From assembly GCA_002382085.1 (NCBI GenBank), contig DFZK01000010.1, positions 209,096 to 273,095 of the forward strand: 64,000 nucleotides of DNA, written 5' to 3'. The notes beneath the pieces are model-generated. The model was given only the letters and a program-made list of their open reading frames with translations, was not told where the DNA came from and did no database searches. The position numbers and the translations under genes are program-made. Of the stretch, positions 17,280 through 25,654 are shown in pieces; position 1 is the stretch's first letter; each line of letters opens with the position of its first letter. This stretch comes from Sulfurospirillum sp. UBA4058 (GTDB lineage: Bacteria; Campylobacterota; Campylobacteria; Campylobacterales; Sulfurospirillaceae).

Positions 17280-19749
17280 GATTCACTCCTTTGATGGTTA
17301 CGTCGGCAAATCGATACCCCGTTTTGAAAAACGGCGTCGTATCGATTTTCGTATCAAAACTCGGCAAATACGGGATCATTCCGCCGAGTGTTTTATCTTC
17401 TTTAACGGCGATCACCAAGCGATCGCCCTCCTTGCTTTCCACAATAACCGTATCGTTATCGTTGAGATTTTTTGCTTCCAAAAACGCCCTCGAAGCGTAT
17501 AAAGCTCCCGCTTCGTTCAGTTGGTGCGCTCGGTTCGTAAAAGCACTAAATTGGTGTACCGGATTGGCGGCATACACATAATCGCTTTCGTTACATGTAA
17601 CGTTTGCCATCGGCTCAACGTCGTCTTTACATGTAACATTTTCCGTCGTTAAAAGATACCCTCTTTTTTCCGTTCCGTCGTTTTCAAAATGATTGGGTAA
17701 ATCATCGAATTTTTCGGATTTAAAGCCTTTTTCAATCGGTAAGTGCGGCGTATAGTCGATCGTCCATTGCGCTTCCAAGCCTAAAGCGTTAGCAATATCG
17801 TTCAAACAATACCCTTTAAACAAAAGTGCGGCATTGGTCGGAACGACGCGTTTGTTCATTGACGTTAACGTCCCTTCTTGTTGATTCAAAGCCGGCATCG
17901 CCAAATCGCCTTTTCCTAAAGCACTCAACGTGAAATCGCCTTTGACGTTGTAACCGAGTGCAAAATCGCCTTTTTCGTCATCAAGTTCACACGTTAAAGC
18001 AATGCCCAAAGTATTGGTGCGGGAAGGAACAAGTAAGACGTCAAACGGCGTTAATCGCTCAATTAATCCGAGCAATGCGGCAATATTTTTTGCGCGAGGA
18101 TGCGTGTAAAGATCCGCTCCCGCAATCAAGCTAAAACGATCTTTTTTATCCAAAAGTTTCTGAACCGTCTCAATCAAGTCGCTTTGCGCGCCGATCATGG
18201 CGACCAAGGCGTTGGTATCGACTTCGATCTCTTTTTCGATCGTTTTCGTAACGCTTTTGACGACCTCTTTTTCTTCGCCGCTCTCTTCGTCTTTCACAAG
18301 CTCTTTGATCTCTTCTTTGACGCTTTCTTGAACTTTTCGTTTTTCGATCGTATGGAAAGAGGCTAAATAGGTTTTTAAACTCTCTGGCATGGCTTCTTTA
18401 TCGCCGAAAAGATCGAGTAAAAGATACGCAATTGTCTCTTCCGAACCGATTGTGTGGGTAATACTGACAAGATTTTTAGAGTAATTTTCAACAATCGGAT
18501 CGAAAATCGGGTGAAAGTAAAGCCCCGCTCCTTTGTTCATGACAAGAGCATTATTCATCGCATAACCTGCGTTAGGACTGTCGGTTTTAATCGCACCGCC
18601 GAAACTGACGACGAAATTACTCGCTTTGACTTTATCTAAATCGCCGCTATAAAGACTTTGTCCCGACGTATGCGTATAGGCTTTGAGAAAGTCTTGATAT
18701 GCTTTGGCGTCTTGGTTCACAAGCTTATAGCCGTATTTTTCTTTGATTTTTTGTAAAATCAACGCTTCTTCGTTGGTCATATAACTGTCAAACACGATCG
18801 TATCGACTTTGGTTTTTAGAAGCTCAACGGCTTTGGCAAACGCCGCTTCGTCTTTTCCCTCAACCTCGTTTTGAAAATCAAACCCGTAGCGTGCCGCCGC
18901 ATGTAACGGTGCATAGTTGTGCTCGCTGCTTACGCGGTAAATTTTCGGTTCCGAATTTTGAATGCCGGTATGTTTGACGTCGTAATACAATAGCGAACAA
19001 TCCGAACTGTGTGGGTTCGCCGCAGGAATTTTTTTCAGCTCCCACGCATTGGAAGTGTATTGAAAATCCGTTCCGACCAAAGCACCCACGGGACAAACCG
19101 CCGTACATTCGCCGCACTGCGTGCACTCCAAACTTTCCGCACCGCTCGCAACGCCGATAATGGATTTTTGCAGTTTGTTCCACATCGCGTAGGCATCTTT
19201 TTCGGTTTTATCTTTCCATGCCTTATCCAGCTCCGCACCGCCTCTTGGCGTCGTTTTCAACGCCGATTCGCCGATCATGTCTTTACAGACGGTCACACAG
19301 CGCTCGCATACGATACACAATGAAGCGTCGTAATGAATCTTACCCCAGTTTTTGGTCGGTCGATGCGTATCGGCAATACAATGGCGTTGGCTATCGACGC
19401 CCATATGCAAGGTATAATTTTGCAATTCACATTCGCCGCTTTGATCGCACACGCCGCACTCGAGAGGATGGTTAATATCGTAAATCTCCATGATCGCGCG
19501 ACGCTCTTTTTCGATCTCTTCGCTGGCGGTCACAACTTGCATGCCCTCTTTGGCTCTGGCGTTGCAACTGTATGCCCGTTTACCGTCGATATCGACCAAG
19601 CATAAACGACATGCAAGCGTAGGGGAACATCCCGTCACATAACACAAAGCGGGAATAAAAATCCCGTTTCGGCGCGCGACACCTAAAACATACTCTCCCT
19701 CTTGGGCTTTGCACTCTTTTCCGTCAATCGTAATGACTACTTCGCTCAT
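17272..19749 (-). CDS. nuoG: NADH-quinone oxidoreductase subunit G, with unusual C-terminal region
   Basis: Iron-sulfur subunit of the peripheral arm, 825 residues. N-terminal [2Fe-2S] ligands (ALCYVTGCSPTLACRLC, about 34-50), CGVCDQSGEC (about 98-107), CIVCERCVTVC (about 145-155) and CTQCGECTAVC (about 204-214) are present. The remainder is a molybdopterin-oxidoreductase-like domain. Oddities: a Lys/Glu-rich insert near residues 468-508, and two TTACATGTAA copies (17591, 17627) that write Val-Thr-Cys twice in a linker near 705 and 717. Blocks of this domain recur in order in the upstream NuoF-position protein. Confidence 0.95.
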   Translation of the reverse strand: MSEVVITIDGKECKAQEGEYVLGVARRNGIFIPALCYVTGCSPTLACRLCLVDIDGKRAYSCNARAKEGMQVVTASEEIEKERRAIMEIYDINHPLECGVCDQSGECELQNYTLHMGVDSQRHCIADTHRPTKNWGKIHYDASLCIVCERCVTVCKDMIGESALKTTPRGGAELDKAWKDKTEKDAYAMWNKLQKSIIGVASGAESLECTQCGECTAVCPVGALVGTDFQYTSNAWELKKIPAANPHSSDCSLLYYDVKHTGIQNSEPKIYRVSSEHNYAPLHAAARYGFDFQNEVEGKDEAAFAKAVELLKTKVDTIVFDSYMTNEEALILQKIKEKYGYKLVNQDAKAYQDFLKAYTHTSGQSLYSGDLDKVKASNFVVSFGGAIKTDSPNAGYAMNNALVMNKGAGLYFHPIFDPIVENYSKNLVSITHTIGSEETIAYLLLDLFGDKEAMPESLKTYLASFHTIEKRKVQESVKEEIKELVKDEESGEEKEVVKSVTKTIEKEIEVDTNALVAMIGAQSDLIETVQKLLDKKDRFSLIAGADLYTHPRAKNIAALLGLIERLTPFDVLLVPSRTNTLGIALTCELDDEKGDFALGYNVKGDFTLSALGKGDLAMPALNQQEGTLTSMNKRVVPTNAALLFKGYCLNDIANALGLEAQWTIDYTPHLPIEKGFKSEKFDDLPNHFENDGTEKRGYLLTTENVTCKDDVEPMANVTCNESDYVYAANPVHQFSAFTNRAHQLNEAGALYASRAFLEAKNLNDNDTVIVESKEGDRLVIAVKEDKTLGGMIPYLPSFDTKIDTTPFFKTGYRFADVTIKGVNHV
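17591..17600. repeat. TTACATGTAA copy inside nuoG (1)
   Basis: Flanked to give GTTACATGTAAC; read as Val-Thr-Cys-Asn in nuoG. Confidence 0.8.
17627..17636. repeat. TTACATGTAA copy inside nuoG (2)
   Basis: Begins 36 bases after the previous copy and in the same reading frame, giving Val-Thr-Cys-Lys. Confidence 0.8.
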
Positions 19750-19756
19750 GGCACTC

Positions 19757-20593
19757 TCACTTCACTATTTTTGTTACATGGTAAGGATAAGCGTTGTTCG
19801 CTTTTGCTAAAGGCAATAACGCAATGACGCCTTTAAGACGATCGTCGCGCACGAAAACGCGAGGATACGTTTCGCGTTCAAAAACGATATGAATCGCATC
19901 GTCATGTTGAACTTTGGCAGCCGCTTGAAATTGAGAAGAACCGATTAAAAAACGCTCTTCCCTCGGATCGATGCACGGACATTCGTAGACGACGACGCCG
20001 TCAAAACTGGCAATATCTTCCACCGCTTCGACCATCGTCTCTTCCGCGGCGATCCAATCGTGCTGCGTTGCACCCGAAATTTGAAGCTTCATCGACGTAT
20101 GTCGAGCGATCAGCCCCGCAAAACGTGCGATCTGTTCGGCTCTAGGATGGTATAAAAGATCTTCTCCCAAAATCAGAACACCCTTTGAAAGGTCGGTACA
20201 TAATGTTTCGATCTCTTCAATTTCTTCTTCGCCGATGTTACTCTCGGCACTGACATAACCGTCGTCTAAAGTTGAAAAATAGCTTCGATACGTTTCAGGA
20301 AGGCTACTTTTAGCTAAAAAACTTTTGGCAAGTAACGCTAAAACGCCCTCTTCCGAACCGACTTCGTAACGGCTAAAAAACGTACTTTTCGGACTTAAAA
20401 TCGGATCTTCCATCGTAAAAAGATAGATCAATTTTGCACCCGAATCGACGCATGCGGCAATCTCCTCGGCTAAAGCAAGATTGTGACGCGAAGGCAAAGA
20501 ACCGATCACTACAATAATATCGCAACCTTTACATGTCGTCGTAAAACGGGATAAATCGCTTTGCCCTAAAGCGCTTAAAAATGCTCTATTCAC
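19757..20593 (-). CDS. NuoF-position protein (HP1265/Cj1574-type), NuoG-like paralogue
   Basis: Stands where nuoF would be but lacks NADH, FMN and NuoF cluster motifs. The 278-residue protein corresponds in position to the epsilonproteobacterial HP1265/Cj1574c proteins, thought to adapt complex I to a donor other than NADH, such as flavodoxin. By eye it is colinear with the NuoG C-terminal half: 25-70, 76-110, 140-165 and 217-275 match NuoG near 373-420, 428-463, 538-565 and 753-822. The GTG at 20593 overlaps the upstream stop by eight bases and has AAGG upstream; a longer reading from 20641 lies inside the previous gene and is rejected. Confidence 0.8.
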   Translation of the reverse strand: MNRAFLSALGQSDLSRFTTTCKGCDIIVVIGSLPSRHNLALAEEIAACVDSGAKLIYLFTMEDPILSPKSTFFSRYEVGSEEGVLALLAKSFLAKSSLPETYRSYFSTLDDGYVSAESNIGEEEIEEIETLCTDLSKGVLILGEDLLYHPRAEQIARFAGLIARHTSMKLQISGATQHDWIAAEETMVEAVEDIASFDGVVVYECPCIDPREERFLIGSSQFQAAAKVQHDDAIHIVFERETYPRVFVRDDRLKGVIALLPLAKANNAYPYHVTKIVK

Positions 20594-20828
20594 CGTTGGC
20601 AACCTTGATTTTTTTGACGACGATCGTCCAATCGGTCTCATTAAATTTTAACGAATTTAAAAGCGTCCAACCTGCTTCTTTAATCACGTCGGCACTTTTT
20701 TGTATCGCAGAAAAATCGCCGATTTCAAACATGAAGATAGACACTTCGCCTTCGCTCGTTTCATCGATAATTTCGAGCATTCGCCCGTAAAAATCATCTC
20801 CTAAATGACGTAAATCGTAACGTTGCAT
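20586..20828 (-). CDS. NuoE-position small protein (HP1264/Cj1575-type)
   Basis: 80 residues, replacing the 24-kDa NuoE subunit. It has no cysteine at all, so it cannot carry the [2Fe-2S] cluster of NuoE. A compact alpha/beta fold is likely. Size and place between nuoD and the NuoF-position gene match the HP1264/Cj1575c proteins of Helicobacter and Campylobacter. Starts eight bases after nuoD. Confidence 0.8.
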   Translation of the reverse strand: MQRYDLRHLGDDFYGRMLEIIDETSEGEVSIFMFEIGDFSAIQKSADVIKEAGWTLLNSLKFNETDWTIVVKKIKVANGE

Positions 20829-20836
20829 TCTCTCTC

Positions 20837-22063
20837 CTATCTGTCGATTTCGCCGAAGACGATATTGGCATTACCGATAATCGCCACCACGTCCGCTAAA
20901 TACTCGCCGACTAACATCTCTTGCAAGAGTGCCGTATGGAAAAAGCTCGGTGCGCGAAGTTTTAAACGGTACGGATACGGATCGCCTTGAGAATTGATAT
21001 AAAAGCCAAGCTCCCCTTTGGGCGATTCGGTCGGCACGTACACTTCTCCTACCGGCGGTTTCATGCCCTGCGTTACCAAAACAAAATGTTGCATCAATGA
21101 ATAATTCTGCGTCATAATTTGCTCTTTAGGAGCTGAAACGTACTGCGGCGCATGCGCGATAATTTCCGGTGCGGTTTCGTCGTACATCGGCATCAATTGC
21201 TTTAAGATACGGATACTTTGACGCATCTCTTCCATATGCAATTTATACCTTCCGTAGCTATCGCATGTCGTACTAACGGGGACGTCGAAGTCCACTTCGT
21301 CGTATAATTCGTAAGGCTCTTCTTTTCGGATATCCCATGCAATGCCGCTTCCGCGAAGCATCGGACCGGAACAGCCCCAACTTTGTGCTTGTTCGGGCGT
21401 CACGATACCGACACCCTCCAAACGCATTTTCCAAATACGATTTTGGTCCAATAAACCTTCGTAATCTTCAATATCGTAAGGTAAACGGTTCACGTAGGCA
21501 TTGAGCTTTTCGAGCCAACCCTTAGGCAAGTCAAGCGGTACGCCGCCGATACGAACGGACGAATGCGTTAAACGTGCTCCGCAATAATCCTCAATCAAAT
21601 CAAGCGCATACTCTCTTTCCCTAAACGCATACAAGAAAATCGTCATCGCTCCGACGTCTAGGGCATGCGTCGCAAGCCAAAACAAGTGCGAAGTAATACG
21701 GTTAAGTTCTAAAAGCAACATACGAATAACTTTTGCGCGTCTTGGCACTTCCAAACCGATCAGTGTTTCGACTGCCAAGGCAAAACCGTAATTATTGGAC
21801 GTCGCCGCGATGTAATCCATACGATCCGTCGTCGGTAAGAATTCGTTATAAATCATATTTTCCGCCATCTTTTCCATACCGCGGTGCAGATAGCCGATGT
21901 CGGGGGTGGCTTTAGAGACTTTCTCGCCGTCCAATTCCAAAATTAAACGCAACTGCCCGTGCGCACTCGGATGTTGCGGACCGAAGTTAACGATCATATG
22001 ATTGTCTTCGCGTTCAAACGCGATGTTCTCGAAAAAAGGCTTTAAACGATTGACCTTTTGCAT
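20837..22063 (-). CDS. nuoD: NADH-quinone oxidoreductase subunit D
   Basis: 49-kDa subunit lining the quinone site, 408 residues, separate from nuoC. Family motifs NFGPQHPSAHGQLRLILELD (about 26-45, with the quinone-site His), GYLHRGMEK (about 57), and ESPKGELGFYI (about 338) are all present. Two bases separate it from nuoC. Confidence 0.97.
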   Translation of the reverse strand: MQKVNRLKPFFENIAFEREDNHMIVNFGPQHPSAHGQLRLILELDGEKVSKATPDIGYLHRGMEKMAENMIYNEFLPTTDRMDYIAATSNNYGFALAVETLIGLEVPRRAKVIRMLLLELNRITSHLFWLATHALDVGAMTIFLYAFREREYALDLIEDYCGARLTHSSVRIGGVPLDLPKGWLEKLNAYVNRLPYDIEDYEGLLDQNRIWKMRLEGVGIVTPEQAQSWGCSGPMLRGSGIAWDIRKEEPYELYDEVDFDVPVSTTCDSYGRYKLHMEEMRQSIRILKQLMPMYDETAPEIIAHAPQYVSAPKEQIMTQNYSLMQHFVLVTQGMKPPVGEVYVPTESPKGELGFYINSQGDPYPYRLKLRAPSFFHTALLQEMLVGEYLADVVAIIGNANIVFGEIDR

Positions 22064-22065
22064 AG

Positions 22066-22863
22066 TTAGGGCCTCTCTTTCACGAGTTTACTTTCGCTTT
22101 TTTTAAGCGTTTTTACAATCGTCACGCCGCCCTCTTCTTGGTAGTCGTGAAACGTTTTTTCAAGGCTCGGTTCGGCACCGAAAGGAACTTCGTGTCCCAA
22201 ACGCGCGAAACGATACGTATCGTTTTCGTCTACGCGAGCACTATCACGCTCTTCAGGTCCGATAATATCACGATACTCTTTCCCGAAAATTTTATCGATT
22301 TCATACCAACGCGCCGCTTCATCGCCGTGTAAAGGATAGGTTTTTAAAAGCGGGTGTCCAAACCAATCGTCGGGCATTAAAAGACGTTTCATATACGGAT
22401 GTCCGCTGATAGAGATACCGAACATGTCATACATCTCACGTTCCGCCCAGTCGGCACTTTTGTAAACGCCGTAAACGCTTTGAAGCACCTCTTTTGCATG
22501 AATGAAACACTTGACGCGAAGACGTTTACGTTTTGAAGTCGAAAGCAGTTGGTAAAACAATTCGAATTCATTGCTTTTAGCCAACCAATCGATCGCACTG
22601 TGTTCGCTTAGCATGTTATAAGCACACGCCTCTTTCAAGGTCTGCAAGACCGCAACGTTATCTTTCGGATCGATATAAACGACCAATTGACCGCGTTGAA
22701 TATACGCCTCTTTAATCTCGAATTTTGCTTGGAGCGTTGCAAGGTCTTTTGCAAATACCGCATCGCTTTCGACCGCTTCTTTGGGTATTTGCGGTGCTAC
22801 GAAGTAGCGATCCGAATAGTAAGGTTTTTTTTGTACGTTTTGTTTATCGCTGTACGGTCTCAT
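22066..22863 (-). CDS. nuoC: NADH-quinone oxidoreductase subunit C
   Basis: 30-kDa subunit, 265 residues. The family motif ERE-MYDMFGISISGHP is seen around residue 160, followed by the LLMPDDWFGHPLLKTYPLHG block. The ATG at 22863 shares one base with the nuoB stop (TAATG). An open frame continues 71 codons upstream but there it only reads nuoB in another frame. Confidence 0.95.
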   Translation of the reverse strand: MRPYSDKQNVQKKPYYSDRYFVAPQIPKEAVESDAVFAKDLATLQAKFEIKEAYIQRGQLVVYIDPKDNVAVLQTLKEACAYNMLSEHSAIDWLAKSNEFELFYQLLSTSKRKRLRVKCFIHAKEVLQSVYGVYKSADWAEREMYDMFGISISGHPYMKRLLMPDDWFGHPLLKTYPLHGDEAARWYEIDKIFGKEYRDIIGPEERDSARVDENDTYRFARLGHEVPFGAEPSLEKTFHDYQEEGGVTIVKTLKKSESKLVKERP

Positions 22864-23372
22864 TACACTAACCTTTTGGGAGCTAATTTTCGCGATGCTT
22901 TTTCCGAGCGAATTTTCTTTTGCAACAACATCAAAGCATATTGAAGGGTTTCGGGACGCGGTGCACATCCGGGTAAATAAATATCGACCGGAACGATGCG
23001 ATCGGCACCTTGAACGGTAGCGTACGTATTGAACATACCGCCCGTATTGGCACAACTGCCCATACTGATTACCCATTTGGGATCGGGCATTTGATCGTAC
23101 AAACGACGCATAAACGGTGCGTGTTTTTTCGTCAGTGTTCCGGCAATAATCAAAACGTCCGACTGCCTCGGACTCGCCCTAAAAATTGTTCCGAAACGAT
23201 CGAAATCGTAACGGCTTGCACCCGTTGCCATCATCTCAATCGCACAACAAGCAAGTCCGTACGTAAGCGGCCAAAGCGAGTTACTGCGTCCCCACTGTAC
23301 CAGTTTATCAACCGTCGTTAAGGCAACGGGAAGACCTGCTTCTTGAAGGTAATTTATTTTATGCTGTGCCAT
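22863..23372 (-). CDS. nuoB: NADH-quinone oxidoreductase subunit B (cluster N2)
   Basis: Holds cluster N2, the last electron carrier before quinone. 169 residues; tandem Cys pair in YGLACCAIEMMA (about 39-46), Cys in SMGSCANTGG and LPGCAPRPE supply the ligands. Its ATG lies 19 bases inside the end of nuoA. Confidence 0.98.
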   Translation of the reverse strand: MAQHKINYLQEAGLPVALTTVDKLVQWGRSNSLWPLTYGLACCAIEMMATGASRYDFDRFGTIFRASPRQSDVLIIAGTLTKKHAPFMRRLYDQMPDPKWVISMGSCANTGGMFNTYATVQGADRIVPVDIYLPGCAPRPETLQYALMLLQKKIRSEKASRKLAPKRLV

Positions 23373-23743
23373 TCAAGTGCTCCTTTTTTCCATGCATAGA
23401 CAAATCCGATCGTTAAAATAACGACGAAAAGAATCATTTCGACAAATCCGAACATTCCTAAAACCTTAAAGTCGACTGCCCACGGAAACATAAAAATAAT
23501 TTCCACGTCAAACAAAATAAAAAGCACGGCAAAAAGGTAAAAATGCGCCGAGATTTTATTGGGCTGTTTGGTGACCTCAGGGCCGCATTCGTAAATCGTC
23601 AATTTCAATTTTTCCGTATCGAGACGTGCCATATTGCGACTGACGCGACGCGCTAAAACCGTAATGCCGTAAAAGACGACCGCACCGAAAACAAAGAGGA
23701 AAAACGCTCCGAAATAGGGATGCGCAAAATCCATATGGGTCAT
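23354..23743 (-). CDS. nuoA: NADH-quinone oxidoreductase subunit A
   Basis: First gene of the nuo operon. 129 residues, three membrane helices, with the loop motif YECGPEV (about 51-57) and FDVEIIFMFPWAV (about 78-90). The ATG at 23743 follows GAAGGATTTGGT. The 81-base gap upstream holds a single TTACATGTAA but no strong -10, so the operon promoter is unclear. Confidence 0.96.
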   Translation of the reverse strand: MTHMDFAHPYFGAFFLFVFGAVVFYGITVLARRVSRNMARLDTEKLKLTIYECGPEVTKQPNKISAHFYLFAVLFILFDVEIIFMFPWAVDFKVLGMFGFVEMILFVVILTIGFVYAWKKGALEWHSIK

Positions 23744-23787
23744 ACCAAATCCTTCGATAATTTTTCAAAACAACGCTGTTGCCAAAC

Positions 23788-23797
23788 TTACATGTAA
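23788..23797. repeat. TTACATGTAA copy between the AAA ATPase and nuoA
   Basis: Extended to a 12-bp palindrome CTTACATGTAAG, 45 bases upstream of nuoA and 28 past the ATPase stop. The rest of the gap 23744-23824 shows nothing clear. Confidence 0.8.
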
Positions 23798-23824
23798 GCT
23801 TCGCAATAGCACGTTTTAGGTGCC

Positions 23825-25558
23825 TTAACTCATAAAACCGACCGACTTCGTGTCGCCGAAAGCTCCTTTGGTTTCACGATCGATAGAGAGTTTAAAATCT
23901 TCGTAAGTAAAAAGCGGCTCTTTTTTAATCGCAACGCGCAAAGCCGTATTTTTGAGCACCACGCGAATTTGTCCGCCCGTCAACGAAAAAGTCGCCAACT
24001 TCTCGACATCAAAGCCCTCTTCATAAGGGGCATTGTCCGGCAAAAGTTTTTTCCATAACAAAACGCGTTGAGCAAAGTCGGGTTTTTCAAACGCGATTTT
24101 GTAATCAAAACGCCTTGAAAAAGCGGGATCAATCGTTTCCAAAAGATTGGTCGTTGCAATAAGTAGTCCGTCGAAACGCTCAATCTGCTCTAGAAAAATA
24201 TTTTGCATTTGGTTATGCATTTTATCCGCACTTGCTCCGCTATCGGTGGAACGTGCACTTAAAAACTGATCGGCTTCGTTAAGAAGCAATAAAGGTTCGC
24301 TTTTCGTTTTTTTACATAATTCTTTATACGTATCAAAAATATTGCGTACGTTTTTCTCGCTCTCTCCGACGTATTTGGAGAGAATTTTTGAACAATCAAA
24401 ACTCAAAACTCTTTTTTTCATCGATTTTGCCAAGGAGAGTGCCGTCATGGTTTTTCCCGTACCCGGAGGTCCGTATAAAATCACTTTGGCGTCGATGCCG
24501 CTACGTCGCTCTTTGATGCCCCACTCTCGCAACAGTTTTACGACGCTTTTATCGATCTGTTTGAGCAAATTATCGAGTACCTCTTTCGTTTTAGGATGCA
24601 AGATAACGTCGTCTAAATTGGTTTTAGGGTCGATCAACTCAAACAACTCTTGCTCGCCGATGAGCATATCCAGTTTAATCTTTTTACTTTTCTTCTCTTT
24701 GTTGGGATGCATAATTTTTTGCAAAATCTCTTCAGAAATGAAAAAGCTTCGCGTTACGCCGCCGAAAGTGCTCAGCATCTCGTCGTAATCGATGATCATA
24801 TTTTCGATGAGCTTGGAACCCTCTTCCAATAACGAACGATTTTTGATCTTTTCGTAATCGTCCATACTAATCAGGCTAATCAGCGTATTCATATCACGTA
24901 AACTCTCAAATTCGCCCGCATACTCCTCTTTTAAAAGCGCTAAAAAAATCAACTGTTCTTTAGGGTTTAACTCATGCTCTTTAAAAATCGACTCGACGAT
25001 AATGTCGTTTTGCGTTACTTTTAGGCGCTCGCTGATACGGCTTTCCAAAAGTTCCAATTTATTTTTGAGTCGCCCGAGACTCGGAGAACTCTCCGTCGCG
25101 CCGTGTTTGGTTTGCGTAAATTTTTGGTACAGTTCGATTCGGTAAAATTGATCTTTCAAATACTCAAGGTGATCGGCATAAGGCGTAACGTCAGGTAACA
25201 CTACCTCCAGCGTTCCCTCTTCCAGCAACTTTAAAAAAGCGGAACTTAACGTAACACTGCTGTTTAAAAGCTCTAGATTCGAAACGTCGACGATCTTTGA
25301 GTTTAAAAAACTATTTTGAACGATCCATCCTTGTTCGATCAACTCTTTGACCACGGAAAGATGTTGCAAATGTGCATAATTTTTATCGCCGAACAGTTTA
25401 ATCAAAATATCCGAAACAACGATGTCTACGTTACCTATAACGTACTCTTTCGTCATCATTTTTAAGAAATTTAATTCGTCGGAAGAACATTTTAAATGCT
25501 CATAAATTTGACAGGTTTGTACCTCTTTATTTTCAAGAAAATCAACCAAATACTGCAA
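23825..25558 (-). CDS. AAA-family ATPase
   Basis: 577 residues. The N-terminal ~310 residues are helical and unrecognised; the C-terminal third is one AAA module with Walker A GPPGTGKT (about 358-365), sensor-1 ATTNLLETID and arginine finger FSRRFD. Walker B reads LLLLNEAD, with Asn where Asp is usual; this occurs in some AAA groups and need not abolish activity. The start is TTG 25558, the only usable start, with AAAAGGG seven bases upstream. Alone between two operons, so partners and substrate are unknown. Confidence 0.82.
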   Translation of the reverse strand: MQYLVDFLENKEVQTCQIYEHLKCSSDELNFLKMMTKEYVIGNVDIVVSDILIKLFGDKNYAHLQHLSVVKELIEQGWIVQNSFLNSKIVDVSNLELLNSSVTLSSAFLKLLEEGTLEVVLPDVTPYADHLEYLKDQFYRIELYQKFTQTKHGATESSPSLGRLKNKLELLESRISERLKVTQNDIIVESIFKEHELNPKEQLIFLALLKEEYAGEFESLRDMNTLISLISMDDYEKIKNRSLLEEGSKLIENMIIDYDEMLSTFGGVTRSFFISEEILQKIMHPNKEKKSKKIKLDMLIGEQELFELIDPKTNLDDVILHPKTKEVLDNLLKQIDKSVVKLLREWGIKERRSGIDAKVILYGPPGTGKTMTALSLAKSMKKRVLSFDCSKILSKYVGESEKNVRNIFDTYKELCKKTKSEPLLLLNEADQFLSARSTDSGASADKMHNQMQNIFLEQIERFDGLLIATTNLLETIDPAFSRRFDYKIAFEKPDFAQRVLLWKKLLPDNAPYEEGFDVEKLATFSLTGGQIRVVLKNTALRVAIKKEPLFTYEDFKLSIDRETKGAFGDTKSVGFMS

Positions 25559-25582
25559 TGAATACCCTTTTGAGCCTATGAA

Positions 25583-25599
25583 AAAAGTATGCTACTTTT
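25583..25599. promoter_or_regulatory. 17-bp dyad upstream of the AAA ATPase
   Basis: AAAAGTA-TGC-TACTTTT, a perfect 7-bp inverted repeat 25 bases before the ATPase start. Candidate operator; the regulator is unknown. The gap 25559-25654 also holds a TTGTCA on the minus strand that could be a -35. Confidence 0.35.
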
Positions 25600-25654
25600 A
25601 TCTAAGGTTTATATAATGACAAGATGATAATAAAATAACCCTTTGACGAGAAAG

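Noticed and set aside
20594..20641. Earlier start for the NuoF-position protein
   Set aside because: Lies inside the NuoE-position gene; GTG 20593 has a ribosome site and usual overlap.
22864..23076. N-terminal extension of nuoC by 71 codons
   Set aside because: It only re-reads nuoB in another frame; the TAATG overlap at 22863 gives the natural start.
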